From: a bacterium
GTDB lineage: Bacteria > DUMJ01
Assembly: GCA_012839925.1 (NCBI GenBank)
Contig: DUMJ01000002.1
Span: 1-32,935, forward strand
DNA: 32,935 nt
Direction: 5' to 3'
Shown here: in pieces, positions 23,185 through 32,608 of the stretch
Numbering within the stretch: position 1 is the stretch's first letter
Layout of the letters: the number at the start of each line of letters is the position of its first letter
Made by a program: the position numbers and the translations under genes
Notes under the pieces: model-generated
Databases searched by the model: none
What the model saw: only the letters and a program-made list of their open reading frames with translations
Told to the model about the DNA's origin: nothing

Positions 23185-24243
23185 CTATCGACATAGTATT
23201 TTAACAACAGATTCTAGCATCTTATAACCTTCTATTGTCTCGCTTATCTTCGCATACTCTCTGGTGGAGTGTGCTTCACTTCCACTTATCCCTAAAAGCA
23301 AAGTGGTTATACCCAGCTCATTAAAGATATTGGCGTCACTTCCTCCACCCGAATACATAATGTTTGGATTATACCCTACCTCTTTCATAGCATCAACGGT
23401 TCTCTTTAAAAATTCACTATCCTTCAGGTCGAAACGGGTATACTCTTTTTTGTATTCAAGTTTAGTCTTTCCTCCACCTGCTTCCACTACGGAAGAAGAC
23501 CTCTCCAGATTATCTAGTAAAGCGTATAGATATCCTTCATCCCTGCTTCTATATTCTCCTCTTATATTAACCTCATCAGGGATTATATTGGTAGCTCTAC
23601 CACCGGAGATTATTCCCACATTACCGGTAGTCATATCATTAATTCTTCCTGTGGGAAGGGTTTGAATCAGCCTGGATGCAAGAAGTATCGCATTTACCCC
23701 TTTCTCCGGGGCAGCCCCTGCATGGGCAGCCACTCCATATACCCAGTAAGTCCAGGTATACTGGGATGGTGCACCTATGATCACATTTCCGACAGGACCT
23801 CCAGCATCTAAAGTAAATCCACAGGGAGCCTTTATCATCTCTTTTTTTACACCCTTTGCGCCAACGAGACCAACCTCTTCCTGTACTGTAAAGATAACCT
23901 GAATGGGAAGAGGGTTATCTTTATAATTCTCAAGTAGCTCTAGAATTACAGCTATTCCAACCTTATCGTCTGCACCCAGAATAGTCCTACCGTCTGATTT
24001 TATAATATCTCCATCGATAACCGGTGTAATATTATCACAGGGAGTTACTGTGTCCATATGAGCATTAAGAAAGAGCTTTGGACTTTTGTCAGAAGATATA
24101 AAGATGTTTCCCATCTCATCCTGATCAACATTATACCCCCACCTTTCCACCATACCTCTTATGAATCTGGCTACATCTTCCTCTTTACCAGAAGGACTCG
24201 AAATTCTTAAGAGAGAAATTAACCTTTCTATAATTCTTTCCAT
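23185..24243 (-). CDS. M20-family PepT-like metallopeptidase
   Basis: The 352-residue product has the M20 two-zinc pattern: NAHMDTV (H62, D64), LGADDKVG (D92 bridging), TVQEEVG (E122 catalytic, E123 ligand), TLDAGG (D146) and a late SEAHSTREY histidine. The lid domain starts near YGVAAHAGAAPEKGVNA. It resembles PepT-like tripeptidases of anaerobes more than the hexameric M42 enzymes. It is probably a cytoplasmic peptidase releasing N-terminal residues from short peptides. It starts two bases after the oxidoreductase gamma-subunit gene within one operon. Confidence 0.85.
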   Translation of the reverse strand: MERIIERLISLLRISSPSGKEEDVARFIRGMVERWGYNVDQDEMGNIFISSDKSPKLFLNAHMDTVTPCDNITPVIDGDIIKSDGRTILGADDKVGIAVILELLENYKDNPLPIQVIFTVQEEVGLVGAKGVKKEMIKAPCGFTLDAGGPVGNVIIGAPSQYTWTYWVYGVAAHAGAAPEKGVNAILLASRLIQTLPTGRINDMTTGNVGIISGGRATNIIPDEVNIRGEYRSRDEGYLYALLDNLERSSSVVEAGGGKTKLEYKKEYTRFDLKDSEFLKRTVDAMKEVGYNPNIMYSGGGSDANIFNELGITTLLLGISGSEAHSTREYAKISETIEGYKMLESVVKILCR

Positions 24244-24245
24244 CT

Positions 24246-24770
24246 CTAGCCTCCAATATATCTTCTTCCAGCTTCAAAAGCCTTCAGATTTATATCCAAA
24301 AAATTTTCTCTTCCCTTTAGAAGACTCCTGAGGATATCTTTTACCCTTGAAGTATCCAGATCTTTCACAAGTTCAACATAACTTCCAGCCATCACCATAT
24401 TTGCTACCCTGACATTTCCAATCTCTTCAGCTATCTTTGATGCAGGGATGCCTATCACCTCATCAGTATCTTCTGGTTCCACCAATGATATGTTTACGAT
24501 CTTGAATTTTGGGATAAACTTATCCTTGAATTTCTTATAAGAAGGCTCGTTCATAATTATAGTTGTTTCAGGGTCAGATGCAATGGGGAATTTTATCTCT
24601 TCTGAAGACAGGACTACCGAGCAATTGGCAGAACCTCCCCGCATCTCAGGTCCATACGAAGGAACCCAGCTTACATGCATATTATTAGCCATTCCAAGAT
24701 AGGCAAAAAACTGCCCCATAAATAGAATACCCTGTCCACCATAGCCTGCTATTAAAATAGTATGATTCAT
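24246..24770 (-). CDS. 2-oxoacid:ferredoxin oxidoreductase gamma subunit (orphan)
   Basis: The 174-residue protein has the full gamma-domain pattern: AGYGGQGILFMGQ (8-20), VSWVPSYGPEMRGG (34-47) and SANCSVVLSS, as in KorC/PorG of 2-oxoglutarate or pyruvate ferredoxin oxidoreductases. In those complexes it contacts the coenzyme A side of the enzyme. The alpha, beta and ferredoxin subunits usually encoded beside it are absent: its neighbours are anmK and a peptidase. It may serve a complex encoded elsewhere. The gene starts three bases after anmK and appears intact. Confidence 0.85.
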   Translation of the reverse strand: MNHTILIAGYGGQGILFMGQFFAYLGMANNMHVSWVPSYGPEMRGGSANCSVVLSSEEIKFPIASDPETTIIMNEPSYKKFKDKFIPKFKIVNISLVEPEDTDEVIGIPASKIAEEIGNVRVANMVMAGSYVELVKDLDTSRVKDILRSLLKGRENFLDINLKAFEAGRRYIGG

Positions 24771-24773
24771 ATA

Positions 24774-25949
24774 TCATCCTCCTGGTACAATCTTTCCCAG
24801 CACTACCCTTTTACTGGCACCGGTAGCACCGGGCACATTATTTGGAGAATTAAAAACTACTTCGTTCGCCAGTATAGCAAAGGATAAAGCTTCTTTCGCC
24901 TGATTTGGTATACCAAAATCTTCATGAGTCTTTATCTCTACATCTGGGAGAAGCTCTCTGATCATTCTGATCAGAGAGAGGTTATATGCGCCTCCTCCAC
25001 CAATTACAAGTTCATCTATATTGAAAGGATAAATTGCCTGAGAGATTGAGAATGCGGTTAGATATGTGACTGTAGCCACGATATCCTCGTCTTCTAAACC
25101 CATCTTCTTCCCTTTATTATATAGGTCTGCAGAAAAAGTCCTGCCAAAAATCTCTCTGCCGGTTGTCTTGGGGTATGGCATATTGAAGTATGGATTTGAT
25201 AGAGCTGTTTCTAGTAATTGTTTATTTACCCTCCCCTTTCCTGCTATGGCTCCATCTTTATCATAATCTATCAATCCACTAGAAATAATTCTTATTATCT
25301 CATCTATAACCATATTACCTGGTCCGGTATCAAATGCTATGATGTCATCTATACCCCCTCCTTCAGGAAGTATGGTTACATTGGCTATCCCACCAATATT
25401 AAGTATGCATCTATTGCCCTTCTGAGAAGAAAAAAGAATCCAGTCAGCAAAAGGGACGAGTGGTGCACCCTGCCCACCAGCTGCCATATCTCTCACTCTA
25501 AAGTCACATATGGTGGTTATCCCTGTCCTTTCAGCTATCACAGCCCCTTCCCCTATCTGCAGAGTAGATCTAACTTTAAAACCTCCAATATCTTCAGGAT
25601 AGGGAGAATGAAAAACCGTTTGCCCATGACTGGAGATAATGTCAATCTCTTTTTCAGACAATTTTGATGTCTTGATGGTCTCTAACGCCACCTCAGCAAA
25701 GACCTCTCCCAGTAGAAAATTCATATGAGAGAGAAAATGGATACTGGTATTATCGAAGTCAAACAATTTATGTATCAGTCTCTTCATCTCTTCCGGATAC
25801 TCATAGTGATAATGATGGATAAGCCTTATCTCTGAATCTTTCCAGTGTCCCGATATCCTTACTACTCCTGCATCTACACCATCTCCGGATGTCCCTGACA
25901 TAAGCCCGATTATTACTCTGGAATCTTTAGCACTCAATTCTTCCAGCAT
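24774..25949 (-). CDS. anmK: Anhydro-N-acetylmuramic acid kinase
   Basis: The 391-residue product begins the kinase fold with IGLMSGTSGDGVDAG (14-28) and has SSHGQTVFHSP, FRVRDMAAGGQGAPLVPF, LNIGGIANVT, FDTGPGN and VIGGGGAYN, all hallmarks of AnmK. It opens and phosphorylates 1,6-anhydro-MurNAc to MurNAc-6-phosphate during peptidoglycan recycling, which implies a cell wall with lytic-transglycosylase turnover. The full length matches the family. It follows acpS by one base in the same operon. Confidence 0.93.
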   Translation of the reverse strand: MLEELSAKDSRVIIGLMSGTSGDGVDAGVVRISGHWKDSEIRLIHHYHYEYPEEMKRLIHKLFDFDNTSIHFLSHMNFLLGEVFAEVALETIKTSKLSEKEIDIISSHGQTVFHSPYPEDIGGFKVRSTLQIGEGAVIAERTGITTICDFRVRDMAAGGQGAPLVPFADWILFSSQKGNRCILNIGGIANVTILPEGGGIDDIIAFDTGPGNMVIDEIIRIISSGLIDYDKDGAIAGKGRVNKQLLETALSNPYFNMPYPKTTGREIFGRTFSADLYNKGKKMGLEDEDIVATVTYLTAFSISQAIYPFNIDELVIGGGGAYNLSLIRMIRELLPDVEIKTHEDFGIPNQAKEALSFAILANEVVFNSPNNVPGATGASKRVVLGKIVPGG

Positions 25950-25950
25950 C

Positions 25951-26313
25951 TTATATTACCTCTTTTTCCAGCATTGCTACCGCTATAGCAAATCCACCAT
26001 CGTGGCTTATACTGACCACTATGCTGTTCACCATAAAACTTTCAAACTTTTTTCTAGCCCTGTCGCTGAGGATAATATATGGGGAGCCATCCTCTCTATG
26101 CATGACAGAGATATCTTTAGGGGATAATCCTCCACCGAGTGCTTTTATTACCGCCTCTTTACAGGCAAATTTACCAGCGAGAGCCTCATAGAATTTTTTA
26201 CGATTCTTGACCTCTTCAATCTCCTCAGGGGAGAAGACTCTATAGAGAAATCTCTCCCTTCTTTTTATCGCTAACTCTATCCTTTCTACATTCACCATAT
26301 CTATTCCCAACAT
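25951..26313 (-). CDS. acpS: Holo-[acyl-carrier-protein] synthase
   Basis: The 120-residue enzyme is complete. GIDMVNVERIE (3-13, with D5 as magnesium ligand), FACKEAVIKALGGG (49-62, with E53) and VSISHDGGFAIA are the AcpS family signatures. It transfers 4'-phosphopantetheine from CoA to the serine of acyl carrier protein. It is the first gene of a five-gene minus-strand operon. No ribosome site precedes its ATG, and the promoter -10 lies only ten bases upstream, so the mRNA should have almost no leader. Confidence 0.93.
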   Translation of the reverse strand: MLGIDMVNVERIELAIKRRERFLYRVFSPEEIEEVKNRKKFYEALAGKFACKEAVIKALGGGLSPKDISVMHREDGSPYIILSDRARKKFESFMVNSIVVSISHDGGFAIAVAMLEKEVI

Positions 26314-26352
26314 AACATCTACTATTATACAACAATTAGATGTTATAATAGT
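26314..26352. promoter_or_regulatory. Divergent leaderless promoters with interleaved repeats
   Basis: The 44-bp gap between acpS and the membrane protein has a TATAAT for each strand: 26329-26324 (minus) and 26344-26349 (plus). Two inverted repeats interleave: AACATCTA/TAGATGTT (26314-26321, 26337-26344) and ACTATTATA/TATAATAGT (26321-26329, 26344-26352). Start codons lie 10 and 8 bases after the -10 elements and neither has a Shine-Dalgarno sequence. Confidence 0.6.
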
Positions 26353-26357
26353 AATCT

Positions 26358-27398
26358 ATGGATCGCAGGATTATAATAAATATTACTACAGCTTTACTAA
26401 TCAGCATCTCTGTTATTGCGATTATTAGCTCTTTTATGGGAGAAGAAGTTTCTATAAATGAGATACTGGATAGAGAGGTAATATGGCTAATTCTCCTCTG
26501 TTTGGCTATCAGTATAGGCTCTATACTTCTAGATGGACTTAGAATATGTATAGTGGTATCAGCCCTCAGAGAGAAGATCAGATATATAGATGCTGTTGAA
26601 TCCTGTCTTATGTACTCCTTTTTTTCTGCCATAACTCCCTCTTCAATGGGAGGGCAACCCTTTCAAATCTATTTTTTGGCAAAAAAAGGGATAAAGAGTG
26701 AAGCTGCAGCTAATATAGCACTATTCAGGACATTTGAATATCTGTTGGTAGTATTGGGGATAGATATATATTCGGTAATATTCATAATTCCCAAATTATC
26801 CAACTGGTCTGTTGGGAAAACGATGATTATACTTGGGTTTGCCAGTAGCGTTTTTTCTACCGGTCTTACCTGGATTACTATGAAAAAACCTGAGATATAT
26901 AAGTATCTCATAGTTAAACTGAAAAGGATAAAAAAATTAACAAATTTTATAGAAAGATGGGAAGATAAAACTTATACCTGGATAGATAGTCTCAAACTCA
27001 GTGTAAACTCCCTATTAAAGAATAAGAAAGCGGTAGCTCTAGATCTTTTTTTGATGCTGATTTCAGTACTCCTCTATTCTTATATACTTTTTCTTCCCGT
27101 CATAAGACTTACAGGTATAAAGATAAATTTTCTTACTTTCTTCAGTGTCCAGACGCTTCTCTCCTCTCTTGCTACTTATATACCGACTCCAGGAGCAAGC
27201 GGAGGTTTAGAGGTAATACTCTACAGCTCCTTTAAGAGTTTTGTGGTCTCTCCAAGATCACTGCTTCTGGGGATAACTATATATAGAATTGCAACATATT
27301 ACATCATTATTCTTGGAGGGATACCGCTAATACTCAAAAACCAAAAGTTACTCTGGAGAGAGAAGGGGAGTGCTGGCGACACTGACACCTCTGCTTAA
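26358..27398 (+). CDS. YbhN/LPG-synthase-TM-like flippase-domain membrane protein
   Basis: The 346-residue protein has about eight to nine membrane helices. Two signatures of the lysylphosphatidylglycerol-synthase transmembrane family (UPF0104) are present: ITPSSMGGQPFQIYFL (about 92-107) and YIPTPGASGGLE (about 274-285). These proteins are linked to lipid or lipid-linked-sugar translocation. There is no synthetase domain, so it is not a full MprF. It is probably translated from a leaderless mRNA. It diverges from acpS and converges with the pilin operon, 16 bp away, with no terminator visible. Confidence 0.8.
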   Translation: MDRRIIINITTALLISISVIAIISSFMGEEVSINEILDREVIWLILLCLAISIGSILLDGLRICIVVSALREKIRYIDAVESCLMYSFFSAITPSSMGGQPFQIYFLAKKGIKSEAAANIALFRTFEYLLVVLGIDIYSVIFIIPKLSNWSVGKTMIILGFASSVFSTGLTWITMKKPEIYKYLIVKLKRIKKLTNFIERWEDKTYTWIDSLKLSVNSLLKNKKAVALDLFLMLISVLLYSYILFLPVIRLTGIKINFLTFFSVQTLLSSLATYIPTPGASGGLEVILYSSFKSFVVSPRSLLLGITIYRIATYYIIILGGIPLILKNQKLLWREKGSAGDTDTSA

Positions 27399-27414
27399 GG
27401 GCAAGACAGTTTTA

Positions 27415-28353
27415 TCAGAACTGCGGGACACTTATAATGGTAGTATTCTCATTACCAAGCACCTTACCTGAAAAATAACCAATTATTACTGTTCTTACCA
27501 GTATATCTCTGCTCGATTTTGGACCTACTATAGCCACCTCAAAGCCATTAGGGAATCCATCACCACTGTTATCAGGGCTAGCAAACTTTGGTATATCTAT
27601 TAATCCCATATTGTTATAACCTATAGCATAATAGACTTTCCCAGTTGGAAGTTGATTAGCTCCGAAGTCTCTGGATGCAGGATTTGACTCCATCTGGACT
27701 GTATGATTATTTTCAAGGGTAATATTCCCCTTATCATCTAAGGCATAAAATTTTGTATTCTTCAAATCAATAGCATGTCTTATACTCTTATTATAGAGCT
27801 CCGTTACCAGGGCTTTTTTCTGATTATTATCTGATATACTATTTATCATTACAGCATCCACATAGGTCTCTTGTGATTGACTTCTCATAAGTATTATTGG
27901 ATTTTTCCCATTTATTGTAGAACCCGTATCTTTTGCTAAGAAATAGCATATAAATCTATAGCAATCTATTCTATAGGTGGTACCATTTACAGTAATCTCT
28001 ACAGGACTCAGATATTTTGCCATAAAGAGTATATTCCCCACTTTATCTGGTTCTGGAGGGAAACTACCTGTCTCATTTATAACGGGAAGTTTGTTTTTGT
28101 TCAATGACGTATAGTTAGTTGGCAAATTTAAGTCTATTATACTGATATAGCTATCATATACTACTGCTGACTGAACCACATCAGATTTTATACTCTGTAT
28201 AAGTTTCTGATTTATAAGTTTCAGTTCATTGGTAACACTGGCAGCAGCTGTTGAAAAAACTACACCCTCTGATACCTGATATACTATTGGAATCACTAAA
28301 GACAACACTGCTAAACTTATCAGTAATTCTATTAGGGTAAACCCTGCTCTCAT
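27415..28353 (-). CDS. Type IV prepilin-like protein (PulJ/GspJ-like)
   Basis: The 312-residue protein starts with a class III signal: MRAG before FTLIEL, with the conserved glutamate at mature position 5 and a hydrophobic helix to about residue 28. The soluble part (about 280 residues) has no recognised domain and is larger than most minor pilins; its position at the end of a minor-pilin operon recalls PulJ. It should be processed by a prepilin peptidase (not in this window) and incorporated into a type IV pilus or pseudopilus. The start overlaps the giant prepilin's stop by four bases. Confidence 0.75.
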   Translation of the reverse strand: MRAGFTLIELLISLAVLSLVIPIVYQVSEGVVFSTAAASVTNELKLINQKLIQSIKSDVVQSAVVYDSYISIIDLNLPTNYTSLNKNKLPVINETGSFPPEPDKVGNILFMAKYLSPVEITVNGTTYRIDCYRFICYFLAKDTGSTINGKNPIILMRSQSQETYVDAVMINSISDNNQKKALVTELYNKSIRHAIDLKNTKFYALDDKGNITLENNHTVQMESNPASRDFGANQLPTGKVYYAIGYNNMGLIDIPKFASPDNSGDGFPNGFEVAIVGPKSSRDILVRTVIIGYFSGKVLGNENTTIISVPQF

Positions 28354-31300
28354 CTTCTTATAAATACTCTCCTCTGATGAAATGCATAATGGTTGGGGAT
28401 ATCCCTTCTGAATGCCTCCACCATAAAGATATATGTGCCGATAGGAAACTTGTTGGCTGGAGTATTGAGTATATAGGATGTAACATTTTCTATTTTATGG
28501 GTATCATCAGGTCTTTCTCCTGTGGAAGTAGCCTGGTCATCCTGGACATATTTCCAGGTTTTTCCGCCATCGGTGGAATACTTTACTGCGTAGATTACTG
28601 GAGGAGGATTAGTATATGTATAATCGGAATAATTCTTTCCATCCCACCGTTTCCATTCCATTGTCCACTGTATTGTTACACTCGGAGGGTCATTAATTTC
28701 ATCTATCTCTGTGGGAGATGTTATAGTAATATAAGGAACCTGTTCTATCCTATCTGGATTTATAGGGTCTCCTGCATCCAGAAATCCCATAATAGTACTT
28801 ACAATAGCATATCTGGCGATAAATGCTGTTCCTGTATCTCCGGCTGGTGATAGACCGTTTATCAGAAAATATCCAGTCTTTGTATCATTGTTAAGAGTTT
28901 TGGCATTTAATTTTAATAAAGCACTGGAATTATAACTGGAATTGAAAGATGCATTATAGTATATCTTATAGAAACTTAGAGTGCCTCTGCCTCTATAATC
29001 ACTGAAGTATGAATCATCCCATTGAGGAGGATACCACTTGTCTACATTGAGAGCAAATGGTCGCCTAGCATTCATACTATTAGGTAAAACTATATTGAAT
29101 GCCTCATTTATCTTCTTCCCGGCATCGGTAAGCGTAGCAGTATTTGTATTATCATTTTTATGCTCATGATTAAAACATCCACTGCCAGAATTGGCATTTA
29201 AAGCGGTTGGTGGACCAGACTCACTTGTTCTTTTGTATCTATTGTACGAATATTCTGATGAGACTGATAAATATTTCTCTCTATAAAATCCTGGAGCTGT
29301 TAGATTACCATTGTTTTTCCAGTTGTTATACTCGCTATCCGGGTACAATTCTCCCAGCCATATCCTGGAATACCAGTTAGAATTATAATCTTTTATCAAT
29401 CTACAATGAGATTGATCTGCTCCATCATCCGGGATAATCTCGTCAACCTTAGTTGTTCCAGTAGTCCCCCAGGGAAGTCCAGAGATAGGGTTATCTAAGA
29501 GATTATTTATGTATGCATTTGAACTATCTCCACCAATCTCTTGACCAAAACCCACATAATAGAAGGAGAATCCTGTAACACTATTGAAGATACTGCTGGA
29601 CCTTAAGATTCCATCCCTGAAGACCTGAAAGTATCTTGGGATATCAGAATCAAAAACATAATTATTCCAGCCATTATTTCCAGTAAATCCAGAATAACCT
29701 GAGAGAGAATTTGTGAAGTATCTATTATATCTACCAGCTATCTTTACATCCAGATAAGGACAGTATCTTGGGTCACCCATAAATTGAAACTTTTCTGTTA
29801 TGGGAGGTTCTATTCCTATCCAGGTGTATGTCTTAGAACGATTTGGGGTGTATTGAGTTGGGTCAGGTATATCACTTGCCCCTATATTACCTATATAAGT
29901 CTCTATATCTAAGCGACTATTTGCAGGTAAGTAGTTGTGATCTAAGGTTATTATCCATCTGGCAGTATTTTTGGGGATGTTATTTCCAGTTGTAGTTAAA
30001 TCCTGCCAGTTTTGCCCATTTACAGGGCAGGGGATATATTGAAGTCCATAAAGTTTTTGACTGTCAGGTAATCCGGTAATATTAGACGTATTGTTAGGGT
30101 TACTACTGGGGTTATAAGGAGGGCAACTCGTCGGAGTATTCTTAAGGAGAATCTTCGTGCCTATAAGATTACCATTAGCGTCACGGATAATGCTAGTCGT
30201 ATAATATGTCTTATAATCTGGATCTGCGAGAGAACTTGCAATAATCTTTTCATATTTCTCAGCACCACTACCCTTTATAAAGGTTATTCCTATATTTTCC
30301 CTCTGTAGGTTTATTCCTCTCAATAGAATAGTTATATTTACATTAGAAGGGCTGGAATATTCTGGATCTTTTGGCATTAGATATGCATAGACCCTTAGCT
30401 TTACATCTGTTTCATTATTATATCTCATGTTTTCTGGATGTGTTACCGCTCTTACTCCTGGCTTTTTCTCCGGGTCTTTAGCCGGATCAGAATAGTTTCT
30501 CAACGGTGGGAAAGGCATTAATTCACCGTGGAGATTAATTATTATGGAGTTTTTGTATTTATCCGGATTTGAAAAGAGGTCTTCCATCAGCATACGCCAG
30601 CTCGGTTCCAGATCTGGATTAGTTTGTTTTTCAAGGTTGTATCTGGCTAACTCATCGGGATATCTCATACTGTGGTTAAACTGGTCAGCTAAAGCATAAG
30701 TCCCACTATTTGGTGTTTCATCTATGTTGAGTTTACCTTTTATAAAGTTCGCATCGTAGTAGATAGAATTAGCCTGGTTGCTATTGTTCAATAATCCAGG
30801 ATATATATAAGCCCAGGGGATAGAAGAACTCACCGGATTTGTTTTATTTATATATGGTCTGTAGTACTCATCTCTTCCATAGGAAAGTCTTGTTATCCAG
30901 TGTGTCCTTATTGTAAGATTTGGATTTCTCGCTTCTATCTCACTTATAGAACTATCCACCATCATACGCAGATTTGTAGTATTTACCCACCATCCAGGGA
31001 TATTCTCAATAGCAATCAGATACATATCATAAACTTGTTGTGGTATATCTGGAGAACCCATCGTTGAGATTATCGTGCTTATCTCTGACAGCTTTCTGTA
31101 ACTGTCTCCTATCTTTCTGAACATCTCCACCGTAACATATCTTACATCACGGCTTTCTACATTTGGAAGTTTCCTTACCGTTATTTTCCGATAGAACCTC
31201 CAGCTTCCGTCTGCCAGCTTACTGTTACCGCTCAAGATATCTTCAGGGGTTGCATCCTTTGTCGTGGTTAAAACTGGATTATAGCTTGTTCCGTCATCAA

Positions 31301-31517
31301 AATTATCCAGATATTCCGCCCTTTTTTCTTCTCCCTTCCTTATATAGCTTTTAAGTTCTTCTATTATCTGATTTGTCTTAACATTGGCAAAAGATACATC
31401 CTGATTGCTGGATGTATAGTTAAATGTCATAGCAACATAATTGGAAATAACAGCAAACACTATACCAAGAACAAGTAAACTTATTATCACTTCTAAAAGG
31501 GTAAAACCTCTTTTCAT
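28350..31517 (-). CDS. Giant prepilin-like protein, possible pilus-tip adhesin
   Basis: This 1055-residue protein has a prepilin signal, MKRG before FTLLEVIISLL (E at mature position 5), and a helix to about residue 30. About 1000 extracellular residues follow, rich in Asn, Tyr, Ser and Pro. No known domain was recognised in most of it. The last ~130 residues (from about PYITITSP) look like an Ig/fibronectin-type beta-sandwich, with VKYSTDGGKTWKYV and a final VFIRR strand. Ordinary pilins are about 150 residues; this size suits a single subunit at the fibre tip that contacts a surface or polymer. It is coupled by four-base overlaps to both neighbours. Confidence 0.7.
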   Translation of the reverse strand: MKRGFTLLEVIISLLVLGIVFAVISNYVAMTFNYTSSNQDVSFANVKTNQIIEELKSYIRKGEEKRAEYLDNFDDGTSYNPVLTTTKDATPEDILSGNSKLADGSWRFYRKITVRKLPNVESRDVRYVTVEMFRKIGDSYRKLSEISTIISTMGSPDIPQQVYDMYLIAIENIPGWWVNTTNLRMMVDSSISEIEARNPNLTIRTHWITRLSYGRDEYYRPYINKTNPVSSSIPWAYIYPGLLNNSNQANSIYYDANFIKGKLNIDETPNSGTYALADQFNHSMRYPDELARYNLEKQTNPDLEPSWRMLMEDLFSNPDKYKNSIIINLHGELMPFPPLRNYSDPAKDPEKKPGVRAVTHPENMRYNNETDVKLRVYAYLMPKDPEYSSPSNVNITILLRGINLQRENIGITFIKGSGAEKYEKIIASSLADPDYKTYYTTSIIRDANGNLIGTKILLKNTPTSCPPYNPSSNPNNTSNITGLPDSQKLYGLQYIPCPVNGQNWQDLTTTGNNIPKNTARWIITLDHNYLPANSRLDIETYIGNIGASDIPDPTQYTPNRSKTYTWIGIEPPITEKFQFMGDPRYCPYLDVKIAGRYNRYFTNSLSGYSGFTGNNGWNNYVFDSDIPRYFQVFRDGILRSSSIFNSVTGFSFYYVGFGQEIGGDSSNAYINNLLDNPISGLPWGTTGTTKVDEIIPDDGADQSHCRLIKDYNSNWYSRIWLGELYPDSEYNNWKNNGNLTAPGFYREKYLSVSSEYSYNRYKRTSESGPPTALNANSGSGCFNHEHKNDNTNTATLTDAGKKINEAFNIVLPNSMNARRPFALNVDKWYPPQWDDSYFSDYRGRGTLSFYKIYYNASFNSSYNSSALLKLNAKTLNNDTKTGYFLINGLSPAGDTGTAFIARYAIVSTIMGFLDAGDPINPDRIEQVPYITITSPTEIDEINDPPSVTIQWTMEWKRWDGKNYSDYTYTNPPPVIYAVKYSTDGGKTWKYVQDDQATSTGERPDDTHKIENVTSYILNTPANKFPIGTYIFMVEAFRRDIPNHYAFHQRRVFIRR

Positions 31518-32608
31518 TGCATAACCTCTTTTATTAGAGGAGTGGACCTTCTATATAGTCCTACCCTCCGTTTCATTGTATCTATAATATTCTTGTCATA
31601 ATCTATCTCAGAAACCTCTCCTGTCCCTTCTATATTTAGCTCTGACCCTGTTACAACCAGGCATCCTGTAATAAGAGAAGGGGCTTGCTGATGATAATTA
31701 CTGCTGGCAGCTACATATATGATTCCGGTAAAACTGCTATTACTCCCTGCATGGATTACCAGATTTCCATTTACTATAAGAATCCCTCCTCCATTTAGAG
31801 GTCTATCTCTGGTAAACTGTGCATTGCCATCTATGTATATAAGAGCTGAAGAGGGAAGTTTCTCCGGTAACTCACTTATACTGGATACACTTATATCGGC
31901 AAGGTTGCTGAGCTCATTCAGGCTAAGTCCGAAGACAGCTTGAGGGTTAAGAGACATATGCTGTTTCTCTAAACAAGTTCCAACTATTTCACCATTATTT
32001 GTAACTTTATTACCTTTTGTAGCTATAGCATTACTACCGGAAGCAGCACGGACCCTTCCTCCTTTGCCAATTTTAACATTCTTCTCTGCCAGGATTGCTG
32101 CCTTGATAGGTAGATTGATACCTACTCTTCTTATCTCTGTAGAGACTTTACTCTGCCCAAGTATTTTATTTGGAGACTCATTGAACTTATTATTATTATC
32201 TAGTTTTTGAAATACATAACCATAACTAGTAAGTTTCCATATAGTCCCCTGTTGTTGAAGCCCTCTTTCAGAAGAGACATCAATGACTTCATTTTTACGA
32301 ACCTCGTATCTACCGTATATATTTCCCGAGATTAGATATTCTCTTACAAGACCTGTGGCTGGGTCTTCAGTATCGCTTCCCTGAGGAGAAAATTCTGTTA
32401 CAGGTTGAGTGAGCTGCCTTTTAAACCAGGAAATTGCATCCTCAATACCTGCATTAGCTACTTCGTCTGCTTTCAGGGTTACATCGAAACTTACCTTTAG
32501 ACTTTTCTGGATATTTAACACTAAAGCCATTCCTACTGCAAGAAATGCGGTAAGAACAAGAATTATTATCAATACAAATAACAGGGCAAAACCCTCTTTC
32601 TTTTTCAT
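31514..32608 (-). CDS. PilX/GspK-like prepilin with beta-repeat C-terminus
   Basis: The 364-residue protein begins MKKKEG before FALLFVLIIILVL, a prepilin signal that lacks the glutamate at mature position 5, as in PilX and GspK. The ADEVANAGIEDAISWF helix (about 47-62) is typical of PilX N-terminal domains. From about residue 170 (AAILAEKNVKIGKGG) short beta repeats such as ALIYIDGNAQF, GILIVNGNLVI and TGIIYVA resemble the polymer-forming DUF7305/bactofilin-like fold often fused to PilX. It likely primes pilus assembly together with the two downstream prepilins. No clear ribosome site or strong promoter is visible upstream. Confidence 0.75.
   Translation of the reverse strand: MKKKEGFALLFVLIIILVLTAFLAVGMALVLNIQKSLKVSFDVTLKADEVANAGIEDAISWFKRQLTQPVTEFSPQGSDTEDPATGLVREYLISGNIYGRYEVRKNEVIDVSSERGLQQQGTIWKLTSYGYVFQKLDNNNKFNESPNKILGQSKVSTEIRRVGINLPIKAAILAEKNVKIGKGGRVRAASGSNAIATKGNKVTNNGEIVGTCLEKQHMSLNPQAVFGLSLNELSNLADISVSSISELPEKLPSSALIYIDGNAQFTRDRPLNGGGILIVNGNLVIHAGSNSSFTGIIYVAASSNYHQQAPSLITGCLVVTGSELNIEGTGEVSEIDYDKNIIDTMKRRVGLYRRSTPLIKEVMQ

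Noticed and set aside
28377..28850. Plus-strand frame of 157 codons opposite the giant prepilin
   Set aside because: Antisense to a convincing coding frame; the composition is Cys/Ile/Tyr-rich without any motif.
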